A stretch of DNA of 64,000 nucleotides from Bufo bufo (taxonomy: Eukaryota; Chordata; Amphibia; Anura; Bufonidae). The stretch spans positions 143,796,968 to 143,860,967 of the forward strand of contig NC_053390.1 in NCBI RefSeq assembly GCF_905171765.1, read 5' to 3'. The notes beneath the pieces were generated by a model. It saw only the letters and a program-made list of their open reading frames with translations. It was not told the DNA's origin and made no database searches. Made by a program: the position numbers and the translations under genes. Shown piece after piece: positions 44,819 through 54,560 of this stretch (positions are counted from its first letter, which is position 1; every line of letters begins with the position of its first letter).

Positions 44819-47326
44819 TTACAGAACTAGGTCAGAGAAAGCTGCGGCGATTTCGGCTTTTGGATGCGGGATGTATTGTGAGAAACAAGAGGACTTCCAG
44901 CGACCCATTTTGCGTATGATGTGGGCCGGTACCCCATGTTTGGATGCGGCGGAGGCGGCTCCGATCCTGAAAGAATGGCCCGTGATGGCCTGGGGGTTGA
45001 ACCCTAGCCCTGACGCGAGGCTGCGGATGTGTTTTACGAACTGCGAGGACGTGAGTGGCCGTGACGGGAAAGGAAGGAGAGGGCTGGCGGGAGCCCGGTT
45101 GCCCAGGGTGATTAGTAACCTGTTGAGGACGGCCACGGGACACCAGGAGTTGGAGGTAGGGAAGTATTCTATGCGCGCTGGGGGCCCGATTTGTGAAGTT
45201 TTGGAGACTGGCAAGGTGAAAGTGAAATGCTCGTGACTACGGGTGAGTTGGTTTAGGGCGGGACCTGTGTTGTGAGGAGAGGTGCCGCTGAATTCCCCGG
45301 GCCGGAGAAAGCCGTAAAAGCTTAAGTAGAGGGCGGCTTTGAGAATGCAGCTTCTGAAAGGGCCAAAAGGACTGCCGTCTAGGGATGATGAGAGTTTCCT
45401 GAACAGGCCCCCTGAGACGGGTTGCCTGGAGGGAATGGGTTTGTGAGAGCTTTTTTGAATACCCCGCAGTGTGGCTTTGATGGAGTGGGAAGAAAAGATT
45501 GGGTTGCTGTCTGGATGACGGATCATGAGGTGATGTTGGACCCCTGACAGATACGATCTGATGGTGCTGAAAGAGAGGTGCAGATCCTTGTGGCAGTATG
45601 CCAGGAAGGCCATGATGAAAGTGGTTTCGCTTACGTTGCCCCTGGGGTGAAGGTGACGAAAAACCTGGAAAGCTTTCCAACCTGACTGGTAATTTCTGGT
45701 GGAGTTTTCGGACAGGGACTTGCGGATGAGATTATGAGCCATGGATAGGTGTCTGTCTAGTCCAGGATCAGGGAGCCGAAGTCCGGGGGGGGAATCCCGA
45801 TTCTCTCGGCTTGTGGCATGACCTGGAAAAAAAGAGTAAGATTTAGGCGGGACAAGGCATCCGCTGCGACGTTCCTGATGCCCTGGATGTGGGTGCAAGA
45901 AACATGAAAATTGTGTTGTGCGTAGGAAGCGCATGACTTTGGGTGAGCTGGATCTGCCTTTAGTGATGATGTCGACGACCGTATGGTTGTCGGTGATGAA
46001 ACGAACTGGCATGTTACTCCATTCTTCGCCCCAGACTTGTGCGGCTGCCACGATGGGGTACAACTCAAGGAGAGGAGAGGACTGAATGGCTTGAGGGTCT
46101 GAGTGAATTTGAGAGGGCCAGGAATCGGCGAACCACTGGTGGCCGAATAAGGCGCCGAACCCGACGGACGCGGCCGCATCGGAGTATACGGTCGGACAGG
46201 TGGGACTCCAGCGAGGGACAAACATGGAGATGCCATTCCATGCCGCCAGAAAGACCCTCCACATGTCTAGGTCGGCCAGGGCTTCACGGTCCAGTTGAAT
46301 CAGTGAGTCCTGGGTTGTGGCTGTCGGTAACAATTGGAGGAGTCTTGCTGTGAAGGATCGTCCCTGTGGCATGATGCGGGTTGCGAAGTTGAGAGATCCC
46401 AGTAGTGACTGCAGGTCGCCCTTGGTCATGGTTCTGGATCCTATGTGAGCGGAAATGGATGATTGAAGTCTGACTAGTTTGTCCTCTGGGAGTCTGGCTT
46501 CCATTCTGCAGGTATCCAGCGTGATACCCAGGAAGGTGAGGGCCGTATTAGGGCCATCGACCTTTGATGGCGCCACTGGGACTTGTAAGGCGGAGAAAAT
46601 GCTGAGGAGACTTTCCAGTCTGTCGGGCACGTGGTTGGGGTGCTCTATCAGCAAGAAATCGTCCAGGTAGTGTATGACTCTGGGACAATTGCCGTGGTTT
46701 ACCAGGATCCAATGGAGGGCCTGGGCGAACTGATCAAAGAGCCAGGGGCTGCTCTTTGACCCGAACGTGAGGCGGGTGGCGAAGAAGTACTGGTCCCTCC
46801 ATTTGATCCCGTGAAACCCCCAGAGGTGTGGTTGGATTGGCAGGAGCTTGAAAGCGTCCGAAATGTCCGCTTTTGAGAGCCAAGCGCCCACCCCAACCTG
46901 TAGGATGAGTTGGATGGCTTCATCCAGGGAAGAGTAGTGCATGGAGTATTCTTCTGATGGTATCAGGGAGTTGAGGCTCGGGACGCTGGATGCATGAGGC
47001 GCAGACAAGTCGTAGATTAAGCGTTTTTTATTGGTATTCTTCTTGCAGACCAGCCCGATAGGGCTCACCCTGTAGACCTGGAAGGGAGGGGTGGGAAAAG
47101 GGCCTATGATGAAACCCTTCTGCAGCTCGACCTGCAGAAGAGAATGCACCGAGGCCGGGTCCTCTGTGGCCGACATGAGATTGGGGGTCTCCCAGGAATC
47201 CCGGGGTAGAGTGACAAGACCGGTGTGGAAACCTGTTGAAAAACCGGAACGCAGGAAATCAACGAAGGCGGGATCGTGGTGGGTATTGAGGAGGGAGACG
47301 AGAAGGGGGACATTAATGTCGGCTAG
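44819..47326 (-). CDS. Ngaro pol: reverse transcriptase, RNase H, tyrosine recombinase
   Basis: The frame is open from just after the gag stop; its first ATG is at 47176, giving 785 residues from there. From that Met: RT motifs LSKADISDAFKLLPI (about 100) and YLDDFLLI (170-177); RNase H region VYSDAAASVGFGALF (about 335) and RFITDNHTVVDII; recombinase with GFLRPGEF (first Arg), GHSFRIGAAS (His and second Arg), MGRWKS and a Tyr in FSQYIP near the end. There is no ATG between the gag stop and 47176, so starting at 47176 would lose some 50 open codons; reinitiation or non-AUG translation is possible. Between about 45930 and 45790 the protein is in the wrong frame: the expected RNase H tail (ADALSRL) is read in another frame, and two opposite one-base changes restore it. 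Confidence 0.9.
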   Translation of the reverse strand, partial: LADINVPLLVSLLNTHHDPAFVDFLRSGFSTGFHTGLVTLPRDSWETPNLMSATEDPASVHSLLQVELQKGFIIGPFPTPPFQVYRVSPIGLVCKKNTNKKRLIYDLSAPHASSVPSLNSLIPSEEYSMHYSSLDEAIQLILQVGVGAWLSKADISDAFKLLPIQPHLWGFHGIKWRDQYFFATRLTFGSKSSPWLFDQFAQALHWILVNHGNCPRVIHYLDDFLLIEHPNHVPDRLESLLSIFSALQVPVAPSKVDGPNTALTFLGITLDTCRMEARLPEDKLVRLQSSISAHIGSRTMTKGDLQSLLGSLNFATRIMPQGRSFTARLLQLLPTATTQDSLIQLDREALADLDMWRVFLAAWNGISMFVPRWSPTCPTVYSDAAASVGFGALFGHQWFADSWPSQIHSDPQAIQSSPLLELYPIVAAAQVWGEEWSNMPVRFITDNHTVVDIITKGRSSSPKVMRFLRTTQFSCFLHPHPGHQERRSGCLVPPKSYSFFPGHATSRENRDSPPGLRLPDPGLDRHLSMAHNLIRKSLSENSTRNYQSGWKAFQVFRHLHPRGNVSETTFIMAFLAYCHKDLHLSFSTIRSYLSGVQHHLMIRHPDSNPIFSSHSIKATLRGIQKSSHKPIPSRQPVSGGLFRKLSSSLDGSPFGPFRSCILKAALYLSFYGFLRPGEFSGTSPHNTGPALNQLTRSHEHFTFTLPVSKTSQIGPPARIEYFPTSNSWCPVAVLNRLLITLGNRAPASPLLPFPSRPLTSSQFVKHIRSLASGLGFNPQAITGHSFRIGAASAASKHGVPAHIIRKMGRWKSSCFSQYIPHPKAEIAAAFSDLVL

Positions 47327-48463
47327 TCAGCTTTTGGCCGAGCGCTGGGAGCAGGAGGACTGGGGGTGGGCCCGGAAGCAGGTGGAACAAATGTGGAGCG
47401 CCTTACATTTGCTGTAGTTGCAGAAACTGGAATTAAAGTTGTTGCACAACTGGTTTTTACCCAGGAACACAATTGGGCGACCTAATTTGTCCAGGAGCGG
47501 ACCCGGTTTCTGGGGGGCAGAAGTGCTGGGCAACTGTTTGGGCTGGGATGAGGCGTGGGCGTTTGGGCACCAGTCGGATGCATGCAGAACTGACTGGCAG
47601 TTGGAGCAAAAAGGTGACCTGAGACCTGCAAAGTGTCTGCAGAATAGCTCCATGTCCAGAGAGGCCCAATTGGTGATATGCCGGAACTGGGCGAGGGCTG
47701 CGGCTGCCTTCGCCGAAAACGACCGGTGATAGTCGTAGAAAGCGCAACCTCCGTATTTGTGTCCGAGCTCCGTGACCCGGTATAAGTAAGCGTCCAGCTC
47801 CTCTCTCCTGGCGGGATGTGCCGAGCAGATGATGTCGCGGTAGAGGCTGAACGCGAGCACGAACTCCGGGATGGAGAGTTTTTTATTCAGGCGGGAGTCC
47901 TTGGCCTTCAGAACTACGGACACATCCCCGCATGCGATGGTCCGATTTTCCACCGTGTCGTGCGTGGAGATGAGGACCGCTGCCAGGTTCACGTCCTTGC
48001 CTGCGAGTATGTCTCTGCGCAGGTTTTCGGGGACGAAAAAGGAAGGAGCTATTTCGGGAGCCCCGGACGACCTACCTGGGGAAGACGGCTGAGAAGTGGA
48101 AGGACCAGGGGCGGGACTGGAGGGAGCAGCAGGCGAAGCGTCCCTGCTTTCGACTGCCTGGAGCCTGGTGTTGAAGTCGCCCATGGCGCTGGACATGTTA
48201 TTGATCGCGGCGTGTAGTTGTGTCAGTGACAACTGTATGGTTGACATGGACACCTGCTCCGTGGACTCTGTGGATGGCTCAGGAAACAATAGTCGATATA
48301 ATTCGGCCTTTCGGGCTGTGGCCGAATGGCGGATTCCTCGCTTGTTGAGCTCGGCGATCATCTTGGGAATGGTCCATATTCGATAAGAAGAGCGACTTGC
48401 TCGCTCCGATACCGCGGACTCTACGGTTGATAGAGCGTCCTCGAGATCGGAAACGTGGGACAT
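47327..48463 (-). CDS. Ngaro gag-like protein
   Basis: An intact 378-residue frame starts MSHVSDLEDA. Residues about 30-62 (MIAELNKRGI to LYRLLF) look like a SAP-type DNA-binding helix pair. A coiled stretch (75-105) and a Pro/Ser/Ala-rich linker (108-137) follow. A globular middle domain comes next, then cysteine clusters at 286/289/299 (CSNC, C) and 340-362 (C-N-N-F, C-N-Y-S-K-C, C-S-T-C). These metal-binding clusters resemble those of vertebrate Ngaro ORF1. It presumably packages the element RNA. The stop codon is directly followed by the opening of the pol frame. Nothing is broken. Confidence 0.88.
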   Translation of the reverse strand: MSHVSDLEDALSTVESAVSERASRSSYRIWTIPKMIAELNKRGIRHSATARKAELYRLLFPEPSTESTEQVSMSTIQLSLTQLHAAINNMSSAMGDFNTRLQAVESRDASPAAPSSPAPGPSTSQPSSPGRSSGAPEIAPSFFVPENLRRDILAGKDVNLAAVLISTHDTVENRTIACGDVSVVLKAKDSRLNKKLSIPEFVLAFSLYRDIICSAHPARREELDAYLYRVTELGHKYGGCAFYDYHRSFSAKAAAALAQFRHITNWASLDMELFCRHFAGLRSPFCSNCQSVLHASDWCPNAHASSQPKQLPSTSAPQKPGPLLDKLGRPIVFLGKNQLCNNFNSSFCNYSKCKALHICSTCFRAHPQSSCSQRSAKS

Positions 48464-50618
48464 GTTTAGAGCTGAAAAACGAAGAGGGAGAAGACTATAA
48501 AAGCTGGAGGGGAAGCGAGAGCGTCTGGAGGCGGCCGTAGGACGCGTGATCCCCTTGACGGGCGTGATTTATCAACTTACCTTAAGTCACAGGAGCCGTC
48601 TATGCCGCGAAAAAACGGGGACAGGAAAACAGGGGAAGCCGAAAATGTCACTGCTTCGCCTACAAAGAACGGTATATGATGCAACGATTGGCTATGCCGG
48701 GCGGCCAGAATAGCGAATCGTGTCCGCTACTTACCTGGAAGATCGAAATAGATTTTTAAGGGAGCACTTCGCGGAGTAGCTTAGCCACCTGAAAGAACAA
48801 AACCGGACGTGTTGATTTTTGGGAAACCATGGCTGGTGCGCGACCAGCGGTTTCCCTGGGATATGACCGGGCCGGTGCCGGGAATGCCGCGTGTGACTGC
48901 TGCAGCGGCAAGCGAAGGGGTGGGAAGCGCGCCATGGTTGGGAATGCATCCCGGCGAAACTGATGGAGAATGCAACAAGGGGTCAGAGGGTGAAATGTGT
49001 GCCAGGGCGATCCTGGGTGGACGAGGTTAAGGAGCGGTTCAGGGCGTACCTTTGGAGAAGAGGGACAAGGTAGGGCCTGGGCGTACCAGGCCCAGGGGAG
49101 GTGTGTGAAAGCGAGGTGGGCACACCACCTTGAAGACACATGGGTTGCGTGACCCGAGCGAAAAAACAAAGAGAGAGATGGACACAGACAGGTGATGCCG
49201 GATGGAAACAGGTGTGGACAAGTGACCAGAGAGAGAGGAAAGAAAAGAGAAGAGAGCAGGGCGTTCCTGCGGACAGAAAGTAGTGGGTGTGCGAACCGGG
49301 TTTTTGGCGGGGGGGGGGGGGGCCAAAAGCGGGAGGGACAGATGCCGGGCGAAGACCGTACTGTCCCTCCCCTGATGCAAGGGGTGTTTTTTTTTTTTTT
49401 GTTTTTTTTTTTCACTAAGCAAAAAAAGAGACCAGGAGGCGCACGGTCCCTGTGCTCAGAAGAAGAAGGTCAGCTGGAGATACATTCTCTGCATTGGAGT
49501 CAGTGGGGGATGCGTATGTGCCTAATCAGCTGCTTGAGTATCCCCTGATCCCTGTGAGACTAGAGACCCCATGCACATCTAAGGACATGTTGGCGACAGG
49601 AGGAAGAGGGGGGGGGGGCAGCATGGCGGGGGAAAGATAGTTTACTATGCCCGGAAGGGAGAAGTAGCGCCACGGATTTCCGGTGGAAAGTAAACTGCGA
49701 TACCATAGTTGGAATGTGTGAAATAGTGAGAATACCGTGCAGTAGATATATTGTGAACAAATAGACACATGCATTGCCGGGAGCTGGGCAGGGGCAAAAG
49801 CACTGAAGGCACCTCAGCACGCACGGAGACCGACGCGATTATGGGCGTTCCCTCAGTACCGAGCCATGCATGCTGATGTGACCGGGGTGATCAGGAATGT
49901 GATCAGTCTGAGCGGCTGCGTGGGAAACCGGCAATAGATATGTCTATGGCGTTTATTGGGGAATCAAGTGCGGTTATGTGGGGGCGCTGCACAGATGCCC
50001 CTTGCATCCAACCTGTCCCCATATGCCCAATGTATACAGTGGTGGTGGGCCGCGCGGTTGACAGCGGTCAGACCGATAGCAGGAGTTAATGCTGGAGCCG
50101 GGCCCCACCCCGCCGACCCCTGACCCGCCGCGGCGCGATGCGTTCCACGCTGGGACGCACGGCGGGCGGAAGGGGCGGGAGTGGGGGACCAGACGCAGGC
50201 CGCAGCGATGGACCCGAAGGACGGAGCTGGCCGAGCGGTGCGTGGTCCTGCGGGGAGAGGTGGCACGGTGAGAGGGGGATCTGTGGGGACCCTGGGGACT
50301 GGATATGCCAATTCCGGGTGCGGGTGGCAGGATGGATCGAGCCGGCGGCCCCCGCCGACTTCCGCCCTGCGGTCACGTGATGCGCTCCACGCTGGAGCGC
50401 ATGGAGGCAGGGCGGGAGCGGCAGGCGGAGGAGCGGACCGGCGGGGGATGAGGTGGTGGCTGCGGGGTGGTGCGGACGCAGGAGGGGAATGAAAGGAAGC
50501 TGGAGGTAACAACTTACCAGGGTAGCGGCGGGTTCTGTCGCGCAGAAACGCAGCACGTGCGGGCAGCTTGGCCGGAAGTAATGGACTGACGGGTGCAACT
50601 CCTCCTACCAAACGTAAA
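48464..50618 (-). other. Ngaro 5' region between repeat A1 and gag
   Basis: About 2.1 kb of GC-rich sequence with no recognised coding motif. It contains a 14-base G run near 49308, a long T run near 49387 and a second G run near 49609. The open frames on both strands are likely due to GC content. It is unusually long for an Ngaro leader, so another insertion could be hidden here, but I see no boundaries. Confidence 0.5.
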
Positions 50619-50715
50619 GGCGAGAGAGGACGTGCACCAGGAGAGCTGGGCGGCGGAGCTTAAGAAGCCCCCTACGCCCCTCCCACAAAAGCAGGCTGGA
50701 TTCAGCCTGCTGAAT
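50619..50715 (-). repeat. Ngaro split direct repeat A1 (5' end)
   Basis: 97 bp from 'ggcgagagaggacgtgcacc' to 'gcctgctgaat', identical by eye to 44554-44650. It contains the small palindrome 'aggctggattcagcct'. Confidence 0.95.
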
Positions 50716-50984
50716 ATATATTCATATATTTATTGTGTGCCATAATTATATTTTTATGTTTTTATTATATTTTTTTATGTTTTATCTTTTTATTTTTATT
50801 TATTGTAATATATCTATACCTCCACTCTATATGTTTATATTCCGATATATATTTGAAATAAGAGAGTTTATACCAGGTGATTTGAATAGGAATGCTCGGT
50901 CCACAAACTAGATAAAGTCCGGTCCAGTGTTTCATTATATCCATTATGGACCAATAACTTCCAGACCCATACCTTTATATACAT

Positions 50985-51053
50985 CCACCAAACAAGATGG
51001 CTATCAATACCCACTGAGGAAAGAGCACGTATGCTCCGAAACGCGTTTGGGGG
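50985..51053 (+). ncRNA. Hammerhead-ribozyme-like fold in the outer PLE
   Basis: The arm ccaccaaac (50985-50993) pairs with gtttggggg (51045-51053). Between them are a tgg/cca stem directly before ctgagga (51014-51020), a hairpin gagca-cgta-tgctc (51023-51036), and cgaaac. The arrangement, arm, stem I, CUGANGA, stem II, GAAA, arm, is that of a hammerhead. Two extra A's and one C flank the second stem, and no good UH cleavage triplet is visible, so activity is doubtful. Family knowledge: hammerheads occur in Penelope-like terminal repeats. Confidence 0.45.
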
Positions 51054-51992
51054 ACTACAATTGCCAGCACGCCATATGTGATGAACAGAGACTGAAAGTA
51101 TGCAACACATGTATTAACTATCAGCCGAACAGCGATCTGAGATATTCAAAAAGTACTTCTCACCACCTATTGCATAATCAACTAGAGGGAAAGCCGAACT
51201 CCTATACAAGCCCGGAGCAACCTTGAACAATGCACCACATGGGACGCCACGTGGGACGCCGAGAGCAGCGGGACTCGCGATCAAGCCGGACTGCTAACAG
51301 GAGAAAGAACATCACAGAGGGGAGCAAGCATCTACAGATTAGCGAGTGGTAATGTATGAAACATAGTAAGAGACAATAAATGATGAGGGGCACTCCAAAA
51401 TTCGGGAAATGACAGCCAGCGCTATATCAATCAAATATTTAATATGGTGAGTCAGTTAATACCAACAATAAAAGTATACATGAAGTAAAACAATGTGCCA
51501 GATATCTGGACCTTGAGTCCCAATAAACTTCTGATCTCAAACGATCGCAAGGGATATCGGCAATCTGTAGATGGCAGTCCTTGTCTATAGCTCAACAATG
51601 GGCTTCAATAGAACGAGATGAAAGGACAAACTCTTGCCGGCAATGTAATGTAGGCACTGCGCAATATCCCAAGTCTCCAGGATATGTCCCGCTTCTCCTG
51701 CAGGATGACCAGGTAGTGATAGTAGTGAAGGATATACCTTACCACCTTCCGTCACACGCTGGATCCTCAGCTCTGTTCTCCTGCCGTTCTTACCCAACGC
51801 AGCGTCCCACGTGGTACGGAGTCTCTAACGTGACGTCTCACGTGACTCCTCAGCTTCACAGCGGTGTGATGTCAGACGCTCCCTGCAGTCCTACCCCCTC
51901 TCACAGTTCAAGACAATTTAGATAGTCCATGAGGGAGTAATCGTCTCAAACATAGGTAAATCCTGTAGATAAATCCTGGCAAATGGACAAAG

Positions 51993-52063
51993 GCTCACTG
52001 TCGCAACAGAACCAGATGCGTTTCAGGGTATACACCCCTTCCTCAGTGGTGGTAGCAGTGAGC
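51993..52063 (-). ncRNA. Hammerhead-ribozyme-like fold in the inner PLE
   Basis: Read on the minus strand: arm gctcactg, then ctgagga, a hairpin ggggt-gtat-accct, gaaac, and later cagtgagc, which pairs perfectly with the first arm. The hairpin uses different bases from that at 51023-51036 but keeps its 5-bp stem and 4-base loop, so the stem is covarying. Stem I is weak here. Core positions: 52020-52046. Confidence 0.4.
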
Positions 52064-52604
52064 ACTTGACAACCTTTTATACCTCTCCAGAGGCAGACTG
52101 TGGGTGGGACTGGGCTACTTGAAGCCCTGGAAAGTCAGATCCAGAATCTTGTTCTCATTCTGATCCACATCGGAAAAGACTAGAATTGTGCCTCACATAT
52201 TTATATTAGTCCTTCAATCCTTAGGTAAGATAATCCTCCCATAAAAATCGATATCCATGGAATGAATATCATAATGAAAATAAAAACAAACTATGCAATA
52301 TATAACTCTATATAAAAAAAAGCATAAGAACATCTAAAACATAAAAAACGCACACAGAAAACGCATATGCGGTATAAGTGCGACTTCACTGCGTTTCCAA
52401 TGCGTTTTCCATTGTAATTCTCCAGACAGCACCTGGGAAGCATGAATATCGAGTCCAAAGTTGGCCCCCATCAAAAGTATTACGCCACATAAGAACTTTA
52501 CTCAGAATGTTAGGGGAGGAGAACCGGGCAGGGAGGAAGGAACAGAGTGCTTAAAAACAGCCAGACTCTGGTCCTGCATCACAACCCGGCTCTCCCCCCA
52601 CCCC

Positions 52605-53138
52605 TCAAAGAAATCCAAATAGCTTTAATTCGGCATTTAGGCCCCTTGGAATCAGGGACTCAAACTCAAAAATACGAGACTCCTGTCTAGACATAGAGGC
52701 TATATGATTACCACCTCTCCAAGGTCTCTTGACCCTCTCCAATGCAATAAATGTCAGGGAGGAGGGATCACAATTGTGTACCTCTTTAAAATGTTTAGAG
52801 AGAGAGTGTAGCATATAGCCCTTCCTAATGTTCGCCATATGCTCCGCCACCCTCCTTTTCAGCGTTCTCTTTTTCCTCCCTATATATTGCTTTCGACAAT
52901 CACACTGTAACATATCCTTCACTACTATTACTACCTGGTCATCCTGCAGGGGAAGCGGGACATATCCTGGAGACTTGGGATATTGCGCAGTGCCTACATT
53001 ACATTGCCGGCAAGAGTTTGTCCTTTCATCTGGTTCTATTGAAGCCCATTGTTGAGCTATAGACAAGGACTGACGATATCCCTTGCAATCGTTTGAGATC
53101 AGAAGTGTATTGGGACTCAAGGTCCAGATATCTGACAC
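52605..53138 (-). CDS. Penelope-like GIY-YIG endonuclease domain, partial protein
   Basis: A 177-residue frame covers the C-terminal end of a Penelope-like polyprotein. Residues 78-101 (LQCDCRKQYIG, then TLKRRVAEHM) hold the Y-I-G part and the catalytic Arg region. The conserved S-x-H-F (113-117), PWRGGN (139-144), Glu near 153 (RQESRIFEFE) and GLN (166-168) follow. In these elements the domain nicks target DNA for reverse transcription. The first GIY half is replaced by VKDML, and the reverse transcriptase normally found upstream is absent, so this is a 5'-truncated copy. The first 75 residues are duplicated in the opposite-strand arm. Confidence 0.85.
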   Translation of the reverse strand: MSDIWTLSPNTLLISNDCKGYRQSLSIAQQWASIEPDERTNSCRQCNVGTAQYPKSPGYVPLPLQDDQVVIVVKDMLQCDCRKQYIGRKKRTLKRRVAEHMANIRKGYMLHSLSKHFKEVHNCDPSSLTFIALERVKRPWRGGNHIASMSRQESRIFEFESLIPRGLNAELKLFGFL

Positions 53139-53751
53139 ATTGTTTTACTGCATGTATACTTTTATTGTTGGTATTAACTGGCTCACCATATTAAATATTT
53201 GATTGATATAGCACTGGCTGTCATTTCCCGAATTTTGGAGTGCCCCTCATCATTTATTGTCACTTACTACTTTTTCCAGACAGTCTGGGTGGACCGGGAG
53301 GTGAGCACCCTGATCCATTCGGCATATAGGTGGAGTCGCTGTATTCCATTTAATGTATGAAACATAGTATCACAACATGTTTCAACATTGAATGTTACCC
53401 CATAAGCAATATGTGCCAATACTGAATGTTAGATTCTGTGACTATATGACCGTGGCTTATATACCAAAGGAGTGACTTTAACTGAGGATCGAACACAGGA
53501 TAAAATCCGATAGCTCACTGAACATTATTCATTTCCAAGAACTCCTCCATAACTCAATAGGATATTTACATATATGAACTTAAATATTAATTTATCAATT
53601 TAATTTATATACAGTGACTGAGCTCTTGAGGTGGATTGAATATAGACATTTTTCCAAATTTTTTCAATTTTTCCATTTTTTCACCTTTTCGTGTTTTTTT
53701 TTCTATTTTTATTAGAAATATATCTATTTATTTGCATTCTCACACTCAAAA

Positions 53752-53870
53752 GACATACTAATAGGGAACTTAGATTGTGAGCCCCGTTGGGGACAGTGTG
53801 ATGCTAATGTCTGTAAAGCGCTGTGGAATATAGTAGCGCTATAGAAGTTCATAAAATAAATAAATTCTCT
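53752..53870 (+). repeat. SINE 3' tail
   Basis: The stretch 'gattgtgagccccgttgggg' followed by 'tctgtaaagcgctgtggaat' and 'ataaaataaataaat' is the 3' part of the same vertebrate SINE type whose head occurs at 5208-5340. Confidence 0.75.
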
Positions 53871-54560
53871 TGGTTCAGACCAATTTTAGAGAATTGAATG
53901 ATTTGTTACACCCATTGAATCATTATTGTTATTGTGAATTGCTGCCATCTAGAGACGGCTATGTTTATTGCTATGCTTATTGCCATCTTTGTGAATTAAT
54001 ATAGGAGGTGCAGAGATTGCTGCTATTATCAATACCACTCATGTCTATTCTCAGAATTTATATTAGTATTACCAACACTGTGGTTCCAGTAACGCTATTA
54101 TTCACGTAGGAGTCTATACTATTATTATTTCTTGTGGGACAGAATTTATATATAATTGATAACAATTTTCTCTTTTTATGTAATTTTGTGTACTAATAAA
54201 TTATTTAGCTACTTTTAATTCTTGCAACACCAGATATTAGTGTGCCCTCCATCTTTTCTATTTTTATTGTTCATACATAATATACTGGCGACGGGTACGC
54301 CTAGGATTGAGCACCTAAATCCAAAGGGTCAGAATGAGGTGAGCCGCTGACATTTTATCTGATTTACTATAAAACAAGCACCAGCCTATGTGCACTGCCA
54401 TGATCCCAGTCACCAGAGAGGTTGTGATTTTTTTTTCCCCTATAGTGTGCAAGCATGGCCACTGATTCTGGATTACAGGGTGGTCGTAACCATGGAAACG
54501 AGCAGTGTATAAATGGGGAAAAATGGGAAAATGAATCCAGGGTAGGGTGGCCACTGGCTT

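Larger units (their letters stand above)
44401..50715 (-). mobile_element. Ngaro tyrosine-recombinase retrotransposon, nearly intact
   Basis: The element is 6,315 bp and shows the split direct repeats that define Ngaro. Repeat A (97 bp) is at 50619-50715 and 44554-44650; repeat B (115 bp) is at 44651-44765 and 44401-44515. Read on the minus strand the order is A1, gag, pol, B1, A2, B2. Copies of A and of B look identical or nearly so, implying recent activity. There is no target duplication, as expected for recombinase-mediated insertion; the flanks join into one AT-rich stretch (atatata). A 38-bp segment (44516-44553) separates A2 from B2. Confidence 0.93.
51369..53350 (-). mobile_element. 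Penelope-like element (inner), inverted-repeat copy
   Basis: It is flanked by a 19-bp duplication, taatgtatgaaacatagta, at 51350-51368 and 53351-53369. The arms 51380-51740 and 52905-53262 are complementary for about 360 bp with few differences. The minus-strand reading gives a GIY-YIG domain gene followed by a 3' region. The plus-strand arm is an inverted, truncated second copy of the start of the same sequence. Such head-to-head partial copies are usual for Penelope elements. Confidence 0.75.
44154..54365 (+). mobile_element. Penelope-like retroelement (outer), split by two insertions
   Basis: It is flanked by the 18-bp duplication noted for the host MITE. Its own sequence is left in three pieces: 44154-44400, 50716-51350 and 53370-54365. 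I see no reverse transcriptase in them, so it is a short or truncated copy. The assignment rests on the ribozyme-like fold at 50985-51053, on phrases such as 'gaggaaagagcacg' and 'cgaaacgcgtttggggg' that mark frog Penelope-like UTRs, and on the inner PLE's similar style of duplication. A SINE tail (53752-53870) lies in the last piece. Confidence 0.5.
43943..54560. mobile_element. T2-type MITE hosting a 10.2-kb nest of retroelements
   Basis: The left arm 43943-44153 opens TTAAAGGGG and includes 'caatggttacgaccactgtg'. The right arm 54366-54545 includes its mirror 'cagggtggtcgtaaccatgg'. The MITE is opened by an 18-bp duplication, actataaaacaagcacca, at 44136-44153 and 54366-54383. Everything between belongs to inserted DNA. 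A further small element with 'tagggtggcc' and 'ggctacccta' ends (54544-54940) sits at the right edge of the arm, so its outer end is uncertain. Confidence 0.75.

Noticed and set aside
48756..50611. Long GC-rich frames on both strands in the Ngaro leader
   Set aside because: No recognised motif, frames overlap on opposite strands, and GC content alone lengthens ORFs there.
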